Positions 7,689 to 14,971 of a DNA stretch of 20,064 bases are shown here, piece after piece. The DNA is from Streptomyces sp. NRRL F-4489 (GTDB lineage Bacteria; Actinomycetota; Actinomycetes; Streptomycetales; Streptomycetaceae), in NCBI RefSeq assembly GCF_001509485.1, contig NZ_LLZI01000006.1, positions 1-20,064 of the forward strand. Reading direction: 5' to 3'. A model generated the notes under the pieces. It was not told where the DNA came from, did no database searches, and worked only from the letters and a program-made list of their open reading frames with translations. Both the position numbers and the translations under genes were made by a program. The stretch's first letter is position 1. Each line of letters starts with the position of its first letter.

Positions 7689-8843
7689 ATGAGCACTTCT
7701 CTCCGGCAGCGGCTGCGCGCATGGGTCGCGTCGCCGTCGTATCCCTGGGCCACCGGCGGAGCGCTCACGGCGTTCGCCGCCGTGGAGCTGGTGGCGGTGC
7801 CGCGGCACTCCGCCGTGATCGCGCTCGGCGTTCTGCTGTCCGCGGCGACGCTTGCGTGGCGCCGTGCGTACCCCGCCTCCGCGGCGCTCTCGGTCGCGGC
7901 GGTCCTGCTGAGCTTCGCGGCGGGGACGGACCTCTATATCGCGGCGGCCGTCAGCGGACTGATGGCGTGCTACACGCTCGGACGCCACCGGGTGGCGCAT
8001 CCGGCGCTGCTGGTCGGCGGCGGTTCGGCGCTGTCCCTCGCGGTGAACGTCTGGCACATCGCGTCCTGGCGTCCCCCGACGTATTCCGCCGATCTGCTCG
8101 CCGAGTGGTTCGTACTGACCGTGGCGATCCTGGCCGCGGTATCGATGGGGGACGCGGTCCGCGCGCGCGAGGAGACACAGCGTGAGCGGGCGGAAGCCCA
8201 GGCCCGGCTGCTCGCGATGGAACGACGGCAGGCCGCCGAGGCCGAACGGGCTGCGATAGCACGGGAGTTGCACGATGTGGTGTCGCACTCGGTGTCGGTG
8301 ATCGCGGTGCAGGCGGAGAGCGCCACCTACACCACCCAGGATCTGTCGCCGCAGGCCCGCGAGCGGTTCCAGGAGATCGCCGCGTCCGCCCGGGAGTCGA
8401 TGGCGGAGCTGCGCCGGCTGCTGGGGGTCCTGCGGACGGATCCCGGTCACCGCACCGGTACGGCGCCCCAGCCGACCCTGGACGCCTTGGGCGATCTGAT
8501 AGCGCAGCATCGCTCGGTGGGCGGTGAGGTGGAGCTGCGGATCAGCGGCGACCGTGTCGAACTCCCCACGTCGTGCGAGCTGTCCGCGTACCGCATCGTG
8601 CAGGAGGGACTGACCAATGTGCGACGCCATGCCCCGGGAGCTCAGGCAGTGGTGGAGATCGGCTACCAGTCCGACCGGCTGGCGGTGCGGATCGCGGACG
8701 ACGGGCCGGGCCCGCCGGGTGGGGTCCACTCCGGCCACGGCCTGGCCGGTATGCAGGAACGGGCGGCGCTGCTCGGCGGGAAGCTCACCGCCGGCCGCGG
8801 CCCGGACGGCGGCTTTCTCGTAGAGGCGGAAATCCCGTGGTGA
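7689..8843 (+). CDS. Two-component sensor histidine kinase, HisKA_3 (NarL/DesK-type)
   Basis: A 384-residue membrane kinase. About five or six hydrophobic segments fill residues 18-155 with only short loops, so sensing is probably within or near the membrane. A coiled-coil-like stretch rich in Glu/Arg/Ala follows (about 155-190). The dimerisation and phosphoacceptor box is AIARELHDVVSHSVSVIAVQ, with His195. The ATPase domain has the N-box QEGLTNVRRHA (Asn310), DDGPG at 337-341 and GHGLAGMQER at 349-358. The frame is open back to 7560, but the ATG at 7689 starts just before the first hydrophobic segment and matches the length of relatives. No good ribosome-binding site precedes it (AT-rich GAAAAAATAACGGC), so the mRNA might be leaderless or weakly translated. 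Its stop overlaps the response regulator GTG. The signal is unknown. Confidence 0.92.
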   Translation: MSTSLRQRLRAWVASPSYPWATGGALTAFAAVELVAVPRHSAVIALGVLLSAATLAWRRAYPASAALSVAAVLLSFAAGTDLYIAAAVSGLMACYTLGRHRVAHPALLVGGGSALSLAVNVWHIASWRPPTYSADLLAEWFVLTVAILAAVSMGDAVRAREETQRERAEAQARLLAMERRQAAEAERAAIARELHDVVSHSVSVIAVQAESATYTTQDLSPQARERFQEIAASARESMAELRRLLGVLRTDPGHRTGTAPQPTLDALGDLIAQHRSVGGEVELRISGDRVELPTSCELSAYRIVQEGLTNVRRHAPGAQAVVEIGYQSDRLAVRIADDGPGPPGGVHSGHGLAGMQERAALLGGKLTAGRGPDGGFLVEAEIPW

Positions 8844-9523
8844 TCAGAGCAATCGTGGCCGATGACCAGGCCATCGTCCGTACCGGATTCGTCAATCTCC
8901 TCGGCATCCAGGAGGACATCGAGGTGGTCGGCGAGGCGGAGGACGGTGTCCAGGCGGTCCGGATCGCCGCGGAGCAGCGCCCCGATCTGGCGCTGCTGGA
9001 CATCCGGATGCCGCACAAGAACGGCATCGAGGCCGCCCGAGAGATCACCCGAGCGTCCGGCGGGGCCACCAAGGCGCTGATGCTGACGACGTTCGGACTG
9101 GACGAGTACGTGTATGACGCGCTCGCGGCCGGGGCCAGTGGCTTCCTTCTGAAGGACACGACGTTTCCCGAACTCCTCCACGCGGTGCGGGTCGTGGCGG
9201 AGGGCAACGCGCTGCTGGCGCCGGAGCTGACCAAGCGGCTGATCGCGGAGTTCGTCAAGCAGCGGTCGGCGCCGGTCCCAGTGAGCACGGTGGACGAGCT
9301 GACCGGTCGAGAGGTGGAGGTGCTGGTGCACATCGCCCAGGGATTGTCCAACGCGGAGATCGCCGACCGGCTGACGATCACCGATCACACCGTGAAGACG
9401 CACATCAACCGGCTGTTCACCAAGATGGACCTCCGGGACCGCGCCCAGGCGGTGATCCTCGCCTACGAGCTGGGCCTGGTCGTCCCGCAGGGACGGCGGC
9501 CCGACCCTCCCCCGCGCCGGTAG
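8840..9523 (+). CDS. NarL/FixJ-family response regulator
   Basis: A 227-residue DNA-binding response regulator, partner of the preceding kinase. The receiver domain starts at IRAIVADDQAIVRTG with the acidic pair D8/D9. The phosphoacceptor is Asp54 in LALLDIRMP, with LTTF at about 82-85 and Lys105 in GFLLKDT. The C-terminal LuxR-type helix-turn-helix runs from about residue 154 (ELTGREVEVLVHIAQGLSN) through EIADRLTITDHTVKTHINR to about 212. The second of two adjacent GTGs (8840) is used because it overlaps the kinase stop as GTGA, with GAGGCGGA upstream; 8837 is nearly as good. Coupled translation gives matched amounts of the pair. It converges with the thiamine transporter operon, leaving 53 bases between stops. 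Targets are unknown; the direct repeats before the kinase gene are a candidate. Confidence 0.93.
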   Translation: MIRAIVADDQAIVRTGFVNLLGIQEDIEVVGEAEDGVQAVRIAAEQRPDLALLDIRMPHKNGIEAAREITRASGGATKALMLTTFGLDEYVYDALAAGASGFLLKDTTFPELLHAVRVVAEGNALLAPELTKRLIAEFVKQRSAPVPVSTVDELTGREVEVLVHIAQGLSNAEIADRLTITDHTVKTHINRLFTKMDLRDRAQAVILAYELGLVVPQGRRPDPPPRR

Positions 9524-9576
9524 CGGCGCCCGACTCCAAGGAGCGAACTATGGCACACCGTTATCGCGCCGCGCGG

Positions 9577-10647
9577 TTACTCCGCCGCGGCGTCCAGCAC
9601 CACCACGTCCTCCACCGCGAAGGAGACGCCCACCCGGGCTCCGGTCTCCGGCGCCTCGTGCAGTGGGCACGCCGCCTCCACCTGCGGCCCGGCCGCCGGC
9701 TGCAGCAGCAGCGCGACATGCGTACCGCGGAAGGTCCGGGCCGCGACGGTGCAGGGCAGCCCGTCCTCGGCGGAGGTCAGCCGGACTCCGGCCGGGCGTA
9801 CGAGCAGCCGGCACGGGCCGTCCGGGGTGCCCTCCGGCACCGGCACCTTGCCCCAGGGCGTGTCCGCGGCCCCGCTCTGCGCGGTCGCCTCGACCACGTT
9901 GTCGAAGCCGAGGAAGCGCGCGACGAATTCGGTGGCGGGCCGCTGCCAGACCTCCAGAGGGGTGCCGCTCTGCGCGATGCGGCCGTCGCGCATCACCACG
10001 ACCCGGTCGGCCAGTGCGAACGCCTCACCCTGATCGTGGGTGACGGCCAGCACCGTCGTCCCCAACTCCCGGAAGAGCCGCCGGAGTTCGACGACGAGGC
10101 GTTCGCGGAGACCCCGGTCCAGCTGGCCGAGCGGCTCGTCCAGCATCAGCAGCCGCGGGCGGGGGGCGAGCGCTCGGGCCAGGGCGACCCGCTGCTGTTC
10201 GCCGCCGGACAGCGACGCCACCGCCCTGCGCTGCGCGCCGGGCAGCCCGACGAGGTCCAGCAGTTCGGCGACGGTGCGTTGCTGTTCGGCGCGGGAGGAG
10301 CGCCGCATCCGCAGCCCGAAGGCCACGTTGCCGGCGACGTCGCGCTGCGGGAAGAGCTGGTGGTCCTGGAACATCAGCCCGACGCCGCGCCGGTGCGTGG
10401 GCACCCCCGCCTGGTCGCGGCCCGCCAGTCGCACCGTTCCGGCGTCGGTGTGCTGGAGTCCGGCGACCACTCGCAGCAGGGTGGACTTGCCGCTGCCGCT
10501 GGGGCCCAGGACGCAGACGATTTCGTGCGGGGCGACGCCCAGGTGCACGCCGTCAAGCGCGGGGCGTGCGCCGGGCGTGCCGAAGCGGACGGTGACGCCG
10601 TCCAGCCGCAGCATTTCCGGTGCCGCGGTCCCGGCCTGTGCCGTCAT
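9577..10647 (-). CDS. Thiamine ABC transporter ATP-binding protein (ThiQ-like)
   Basis: A 356-residue ABC ATPase that energises thiamine/TPP uptake with the permease and binding protein upstream. Walker A is GPSGSGKST (48-56), the Q-loop Gln94 is in LMFQDHQLFPQRDV, the signature is LSGGEQQR (146-153), Walker B is LLMLDEP (166-172), and the switch His204 is in AVTHDQGEA. A C-terminal extension from about 240 includes a TOBE-like domain (CRLLVRPAGVRLTSAE and later strands), which E. coli ThiQ (about 230 residues) lacks; this makes it resemble FbpC/PotA-type ATPases. Thiamine specificity therefore rests on the operon and the TPP riboswitch. The ATG at 10647 directly follows the permease TAG, with GGAG inside the permease end. 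It ends with TAA. Confidence 0.9.
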   Translation of the reverse strand: MTAQAGTAAPEMLRLDGVTVRFGTPGARPALDGVHLGVAPHEIVCVLGPSGSGKSTLLRVVAGLQHTDAGTVRLAGRDQAGVPTHRRGVGLMFQDHQLFPQRDVAGNVAFGLRMRRSSRAEQQRTVAELLDLVGLPGAQRRAVASLSGGEQQRVALARALAPRPRLLMLDEPLGQLDRGLRERLVVELRRLFRELGTTVLAVTHDQGEAFALADRVVVMRDGRIAQSGTPLEVWQRPATEFVARFLGFDNVVEATAQSGAADTPWGKVPVPEGTPDGPCRLLVRPAGVRLTSAEDGLPCTVAARTFRGTHVALLLQPAAGPQVEAACPLHEAPETGARVGVSFAVEDVVVLDAAAE

Positions 10648-12390
10648 CTAGAACTCCCCGGAGTGGTCGGTGCGGATGCGTTCCAGGATCAGCAGGGCGC
10701 CCGCGCACACCACCATCAGGAGGGTGGACAGGGCCATCGCCTGGCCGTAGTTGAACTCGCCGGCGCGGCCCAGCAGCCGTGCCACGGCGACCGGCAGGGT
10801 GGGCCGGTCGGGCCGGGCGATGAAGACGGTGGCGCCGAATTCGCCGAGCGACACGGCGAAGGCGAAACCGGCCGCGATGAGCAGGGCCCGGCGCACCATC
10901 GGCAGGTCCACCTCCCGCCAGGCCCGCCAGGGCGAGGCGCCGAGGACAGCCGCCGCTTCCCGCAGCCGGCTGTCGACGGCCCGCAGCACGGGCAGCATCG
11001 TGCGGACCACGAACGGCACGCCGACCAGGGCCTGGGCGAGCGGGACGAGCCACCAGGAGGTCCGCAGGTCCAGCGGCGGCCGGTCGAGGGCGATCAGGAA
11101 GCCGAAGCCGACGGTCACGGCGGAGACGCCGAGCGGGAGCATCAGCAGCCCGTCGAAGCCGCGCACCAGCCGGGTGATCAGCGGTGTCCGCCCCGACGGG
11201 CCGGGCTCGGGCCGGGAGCGGGTCAGTGCGGCGGCGGCCAGTCCGCCGATGAGCAGGGCGATCGCCGTGGCCGCGGCCCCGTAGGCGAGGGAGTTCCACA
11301 GGGCGTCCAGGGGCGCGACGGCGAAGGTGCTGTCGGCGGCCGCGGCGGAGCGCAGCGTGGTGTAGAAGATCGTTCCGTAGCCGTCTGGCCCGGCGAAGGA
11401 CCGCTCGACGAGTACGGCCAGCGGCAGGACGAGCAGGACGGCGATGACGGCGAGTGTGCCGCCCAGCAGCGCCCACTGGCCGGGGCCGCGCGGCCGGCGG
11501 GCGGTCCGGGAGGCGTCGACGAGCCGCAGGGTTGCCTCGCGGCGCCGCACGGTCCAGGCGTGCACCACCAGCAGCCCCAGGACGGCGGCGAACTGGATCA
11601 GAGTCAGTACGGCGGCGGTCGGCAGGTCCAGGAAGTCCGCGGTCTGCCGGTAGATCTCCACTTCCAGGGTGGAGAAGCGCGGGCCGCCGAGGATCTGTAC
11701 CACGCCGAAGGAGGTGAAGGTGAAGAGGAACACCATCAGCGCGGCGGCGGCGACGGCCGGCCCGAGGGCGGGCAGCGTCACCTTCCGCCACGCGGTGAAG
11801 CGTCCGGCGCCCAGCACCCGGGCCGCCTCTTCCTGCCGGGGGTCCAGCTGGGCCCAGAGCCCGCCGACGGTGCGGACGACGACGGCGTAGTTGAAGAAGA
11901 CGTGCGCCAGCAGGATCGCCCACACCGAGGTGTCCAGCCGCACGCCCCACAGCGCGTCGAGCAGCCCGCCCCGTCCGACCAGGGCCAGGAAGGCCGAGCC
12001 GGCGACGACGGTGGGCAGGACGAACGGCACCGCCACCACCGCCCGCAGCAGCTGCTTGCCGGGGAAGTCGAAGCGCGCGAAGACGTAGGCGCCGGGCAGG
12101 GCCAGCAGCAGCGTCAGCGCGGTCGACGCGGCCGCCTGCCACACGGTGAACCACAGCACGTGCAGTACGTCCGGGTCGCTCAGTACGGTGCCGAAGCGTC
12201 CGAGCTGCCACTGCCCGCCGTCCTTCAGCCCGCGTCCCACGATCATCACGACGGGGTAGGCGAAGAACACCGCGAAGAAGGCGAGCGGCGCGGCCATCAG
12301 ACCGAGCCGCACCGCCGTTCCCCGCGCGGCCCGCCTCCGGGGGCGGCCGGGGGCTACTTCAGAACGAGCGAGGACCACTGCTTGATCCAC
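10648..12390 (-). CDS. thiP: Thiamine ABC transporter permease, fused two-domain (ThiP-like)
   Basis: A permease of up to 580 residues with two homologous six-helix halves fused, as in E. coli ThiP and iron FbpB permeases. The two EAA loops that contact the ATPase are visible: EEAARVLGAGRFTAWRKV at about 187-204 and REAAAVLGASPWRAWREV at about 477-494. The first hydrophobic segment starts at about residue 31, and a loop of about 20 residues with charged character separates the halves near 283-305. The longest frame starts with GTG at 12390 and overlaps the binding-protein end by 37 bases. A GTG at 12312 with GGGGAA five bases upstream, placing the start just before the first helix, is an equally reasonable choice. 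Overlap with the genes on both sides indicates a single operon, thiB-thiP-thiQ. Naming depends on the TPP riboswitch upstream. Confidence 0.88.
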   Translation of the reverse strand: MDQAVVLARSEVAPGRPRRRAARGTAVRLGLMAAPLAFFAVFFAYPVVMIVGRGLKDGGQWQLGRFGTVLSDPDVLHVLWFTVWQAAASTALTLLLALPGAYVFARFDFPGKQLLRAVVAVPFVLPTVVAGSAFLALVGRGGLLDALWGVRLDTSVWAILLAHVFFNYAVVVRTVGGLWAQLDPRQEEAARVLGAGRFTAWRKVTLPALGPAVAAAALMVFLFTFTSFGVVQILGGPRFSTLEVEIYRQTADFLDLPTAAVLTLIQFAAVLGLLVVHAWTVRRREATLRLVDASRTARRPRGPGQWALLGGTLAVIAVLLVLPLAVLVERSFAGPDGYGTIFYTTLRSAAAADSTFAVAPLDALWNSLAYGAAATAIALLIGGLAAAALTRSRPEPGPSGRTPLITRLVRGFDGLLMLPLGVSAVTVGFGFLIALDRPPLDLRTSWWLVPLAQALVGVPFVVRTMLPVLRAVDSRLREAAAVLGASPWRAWREVDLPMVRRALLIAAGFAFAVSLGEFGATVFIARPDRPTLPVAVARLLGRAGEFNYGQAMALSTLLMVVCAGALLILERIRTDHSGEF

Positions 12391-13433
12391 TGTTCGCGGT
12401 TCTTGGTGATCGTGTCCGGTGCCAGGGTCGCCGGCTTGTCGACCTTCGCGCCGTAGCGGGTGAACAGCTCCGGTTCCTTGGCGTCCTCGCGGGCCGGGTT
12501 GACGAACATCTGGAGCGGCATGTCCTCCTGGAACCGCTTGGAAAGGAGGAAGTCCAGCAGGGCCTTGCCGCCCTTCTCGTTCCTGGCTCCCTTGAGCAGA
12601 CCGCCGAATTCGATCTGCCGGAAGCAGGTGCCGGTGGCGACGCCGGTCGGGGCCTGCTCGGGCGCGGGCTTCTTGCCCATCACCTCGGCGGGCGGGCTGG
12701 AGGCGTAGGAGACGACCAGCGGCTTGTCGCCCTTGCCCTTGCCGGCCGCGGAGCCCGAGAAGCGCTCGTTGTACGCCTGCTCCCAGCCGTCGACGACCTC
12801 GACGCCGTTGGCCTTGAGCTTCTTCCAGTAGTCCGGCCAGCCGGCCTCGCCGTGGGTGGCGATGGTGCCGAGCTGGAAGGCGAGCCCCGGGGAGGAGGTC
12901 GCGGAGTTCTCCGTGACGAGCAGGTTCTTGTACTCCGGCTTGAGCAGGTCGTCGAAGGTCTGCGGTGGCGCGAGCTTGTGCTGGGTGAAGTAGGCGCGGT
13001 CGTAGTTGACGCAGATGTCGCCGTAGTCGAGAGGAGTGACCCGGTGGGCGTCCTTGTCGAGCTGGAGGCCGGCGGGGACGCTGTCCAGGCCCTTGGCCGT
13101 GTAGGGGGTGAAGATGCCCGCGTTCAAACCGCGCGAGAGCAGGGTGTTGTCGATGCCGAAGAAGACGTCGCCCTGCGGGTTGTCCTTGGACAGGATCGCC
13201 TGGTTGACGGCCTGGCCGGCGTCTCCGCCCCGCACCACCTTGACCTTGTAGCCGCTCTCCTTCTCGAAGGCGGCGAGGACGGACTTGGAGGCGTTGAACG
13301 AGTCATGGGTGACCAGCGTGACGGTCTTGGCGTCCGCGCCGCTGCCGCCGCCCGAGCCGCCGCATCCGGCGAGCGCGGTCATACCGGCCGCGGCGGCGAG
13401 CGCTGCCGCGGTGATCCTGCTGGTGGTGCTCAC
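12354..13433 (-). CDS. thiB: Thiamine/TPP-binding lipoprotein of ABC transporter (ThiB-like)
   Basis: A 359-residue extracytoplasmic solute-binding protein. The GTG at 13433 has a perfect AGGAGG six bases upstream and starts a lipoprotein signal: basic n-region, Ala-rich core and lipobox LAGC with Cys24, then a Gly/Ser linker. The mature part begins TVTLVTHDSFNASKSVLAAF, close to the TYDSF start of ThiB. It continues with GDVFFGIDNTLLSRGL, YGDICVNYDRAYF and LLVTENSATSSPGLAF, all typical of the thiamine/iron-type periplasmic-binding fold, and ends KNREQWIKQWSSLVLK. It captures thiamine or its phosphates outside the membrane and delivers them to the fused permease. The frame is open further upstream (to 13586), but that would run through the riboswitch leader and is not real. 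Expression should fall when TPP is plentiful. Confidence 0.93.
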   Translation of the reverse strand: MSTTSRITAAALAAAAGMTALAGCGGSGGGSGADAKTVTLVTHDSFNASKSVLAAFEKESGYKVKVVRGGDAGQAVNQAILSKDNPQGDVFFGIDNTLLSRGLNAGIFTPYTAKGLDSVPAGLQLDKDAHRVTPLDYGDICVNYDRAYFTQHKLAPPQTFDDLLKPEYKNLLVTENSATSSPGLAFQLGTIATHGEAGWPDYWKKLKANGVEVVDGWEQAYNERFSGSAAGKGKGDKPLVVSYASSPPAEVMGKKPAPEQAPTGVATGTCFRQIEFGGLLKGARNEKGGKALLDFLLSKRFQEDMPLQMFVNPAREDAKEPELFTRYGAKVDKPATLAPDTITKNREQWIKQWSSLVLK

Positions 13434-13441
13434 TGATTTCC

Positions 13442-13529
13442 TCCTGGCTGGCCAGGAAGAGACGCGGCCCCGCCCGGTGTCCGCTGCGTTCGGCATCGGT
13501 GACGCACGGCAACGGGCGGTGGGCGGGGC
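13442..13529 (-). promoter_or_regulatory. thiB leader hairpins (probable expression platform)
   Basis: Two structures lie between the riboswitch and thiB. A nine-base perfect inverted repeat pairs 13521-13529 with 13467-13475 (GCCCCGCCC / GGGCGGGGC). Nearer the gene, TCCTGG (rc of 13452-13457) pairs with CCAGGA (rc of 13442-13447) over a 4-base loop, and this second arm includes the first bases of the AGGAGG Shine-Dalgarno sequence. That suggests control of translation start, possibly together with termination at the larger stem. There is no U-run. Confidence 0.5.
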
Positions 13530-13545
13530 GCAACAGCATGAGTGA

Positions 13546-13651
13546 CGACCGAACTTCCTACCCGGAATGACCCGGGCGAGGTTCAAGGGTCTGCGGGCGC
13601 CGTAGGGCTACGACGTGTCCGCACTCTCAGCGCTGTGGCGCTCCCCTGTCG
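13546..13651 (-). ncRNA. TPP riboswitch (THI element)
   Basis: Read on the minus strand, the consensus blocks appear in order: CGAC (P1), GGGGAGCGC, a short hairpin AGCGC-CACA-GCGCT running into CTGAGAG, an optional stem TGCGG...CCGCA (P3a), then GACCCTTGAACCT, P4 as CCCGGGTCATTCCGGG, GTAGGAAG and the closing GTCG of P1. This is the thiamine pyrophosphate aptamer known to shut off thiamine genes when TPP is abundant. It lies between the rlmN stop and thiB on the thiB strand, about 110 bases before the thiB start. The P4/J4-5 part departs from the common consensus. Confidence 0.93.
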
Positions 13652-13690
13652 GAATGTGCATTTGTTCGACGACACCGTACCAGCGGGTGG

Positions 13691-14803
13691 TCAGCGTTCC
13701 GAGGCCGCGAGCTGTCCGCAGGCGCCGTCGATCTCCTGACCGCGGGTGTCCCGGACGGTGACGGGCACCCCGTGCGCCTCGATGGCGCGGACGAACGCCA
13801 GCTCGTCCTCGGGCCGCGACGCGGTCCACTTGGAACCCGGAGTCGGATTGAGCGGAATGAGGTTGACATGGACCCGCTTGCCCTTGAGGAGGCGTCCCAG
13901 CAGGTCACCGCGCCATGCCTGGTCGTTGATATCGCGGATCAGGGCGTACTCGATGGAGACCCGGCGGCCGGACTTCTCGGCGTACTCCCACGCCGCGTCC
14001 AGCACCTCGCGGACCTTCCAGCGGGTGTTGACCGGCACGAGCGTGTCGCGCAGTTCGTCGTCGGGCGCGTGCAGCGACACCGCGAGCCGGCACTTGAAGC
14101 CCTCGTCGGCGAAGCGGAGCATCGCCGGCACCAGCCCGACCGTGGAGACCGTGATCCCGCGCTGGGAGAGGCCCACGCCGTCCGGCTCGGGGTCGGTCAG
14201 CCGCCGGATCGCGCCGACCACGCGGTTGTAGTTGGCGAGCGGTTCACCCATGCCCATGAAGACGATGTTGGACAGCCGCGCCGGGCCGCCGGGCACCTCG
14301 CCGTCGCGCAGTGCCCGCATGCCGTCGACGATCTGGTGCACGATCTCGGCGGTGGAGAGGTTCCGGTCCAGTCCGGCCTGCCCGGTGGCGCAGAACGGAC
14401 AATTCATCCCGCAGCCGGCCTGCGAGGAGATGCACATGGTGACCCGGTCCGGGTAGCGCATCAGGACGGACTCGACGAGGGTGCCGTCGTGCAGCCGCCA
14501 GAGCGTCTTGCGGGTGGTGTCGTTGTCGCACGAGACGTGCCGCATCACCGACATCAGGTCCGGGAGCAGCTCGGAGGCCAGCTTTCCGCGCGCCGCGGCG
14601 GGGATGTCGGTCCACTCCGCCGGGTCGTGCGCGTAGCGGGCGAAGTAGTGCTGCGACAGCTGCTTGGCGCGGAACGGCTTCTCGCCGATCGCGGCCACCG
14701 CCTCGCGGCGCTCGGCCGGGCTGAGGTCGGCGAGGTGGCGCGGTGGCTTCTTGGCGCCGCGGGGGGCGACAAACGTCAGTTCTCCCGGGGCCGGGCGTGC
14801 CAT
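13691..14803 (-). CDS. rlmN: 23S rRNA A2503 / tRNA A37 C2-methyltransferase RlmN
   Basis: A 370-residue radical-SAM enzyme that methylates C2 of A2503 in 23S rRNA and of A37 in some tRNAs, aiding translational accuracy. The 4Fe-4S cluster motif C-x3-C-x2-C is C131/C135/C138 in [19 protein letters not shown] at 184-188 is the SAM-binding glycine motif, and the C-terminal Cys362 in DGACGQL is the catalytic cysteine that works through a methylated Cys intermediate. [16 protein letters not shown] and [12 protein letters not shown] are conserved blocks of the family. The ATG at 14803 has GAGGAG nine bases upstream. It follows cdsA on the same strand after 168 bases containing a strong terminator hairpin, so it probably has its own promoter. 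The TPP riboswitch lies just past its stop. Confidence 0.96.
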   Translation of the reverse strand: MARPAPGELTFVAPRGAKKPPRHLADLSPAERREAVAAIGEKPFRAKQLSQHYFARYAHDPAEWTDIPAAARGKLASELLPDLMSVMRHVSCDNDTTRKTLWRLHDGTLVESVLMRYPDRVTMCISSQAGCGMNCPFCATGQAGLDRNLSTAEIVHQIVDGMRALRDGEVPGGPARLSNIVFMGMGEPLANYNRVVGAIRRLTDPEPDGVGLSQRGITVSTVGLVPAMLRFADEGFKCRLAVSLHAPDDELRDTLVPVNTRWKVREVLDAAWEYAEKSGRRVSIEYALIRDINDQAWRGDLLGRLLKGKRVHVNLIPLNPTPGSKWTASRPEDELAFVRAIEAHGVPVTVRDTRGQEIDGACGQLAASER

Positions 14804-14922
14804 GGGCGGAAACTCCTCTGTACGACGAGGCCGGGCGGCTGCCGCCGGCCCGGTGCCTGGGGCCGGACGGGTCCGGAAGCAGGGGACCTCAGGGATCGTC
14901 GCCGCGGTCGCGGAGACGGGAA

Positions 14923-14950
14923 GGGCGCGCCGCGAACGAGCAGCGCGCCC
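14923..14950 (-). terminator. Terminator hairpin after cdsA
   Basis: An 11-bp stem (14940-14950 with 14923-14933) with one G-U wobble on the minus strand and a six-base loop; the 3' arm is followed by TTCCCGTCTCC. It starts 22 bases past the cdsA stop. Strong GC stems with only short U-runs are common as Streptomyces terminators. Confidence 0.7.
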
Positions 14951-14971
14951 CTCAAGGGTAACGGGCCGCGC

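Noticed and set aside
9523..9572. GCGGCGC/GCGCCGC pair between the response regulator and the thiQ-like gene as a bidirectional terminator
   Set aside because: The arms are 7 bp with a 36-base loop; in DNA this GC-rich such pairs are expected by chance.
9550..12456. 968-codon plus-strand open frame opposite the thiamine transporter genes
   Set aside because: It is antisense to three well-supported genes. Its Gln/Gly/His/Glu-rich composition is the usual shadow of GC-biased codons, and no domain is recognisable.
13434..13586. Upstream extension of thiB to an ATG at 13586
   Set aside because: It would pass through the TPP riboswitch and leader, whereas the GTG at 13433 has a perfect Shine-Dalgarno sequence and a lipoprotein signal.
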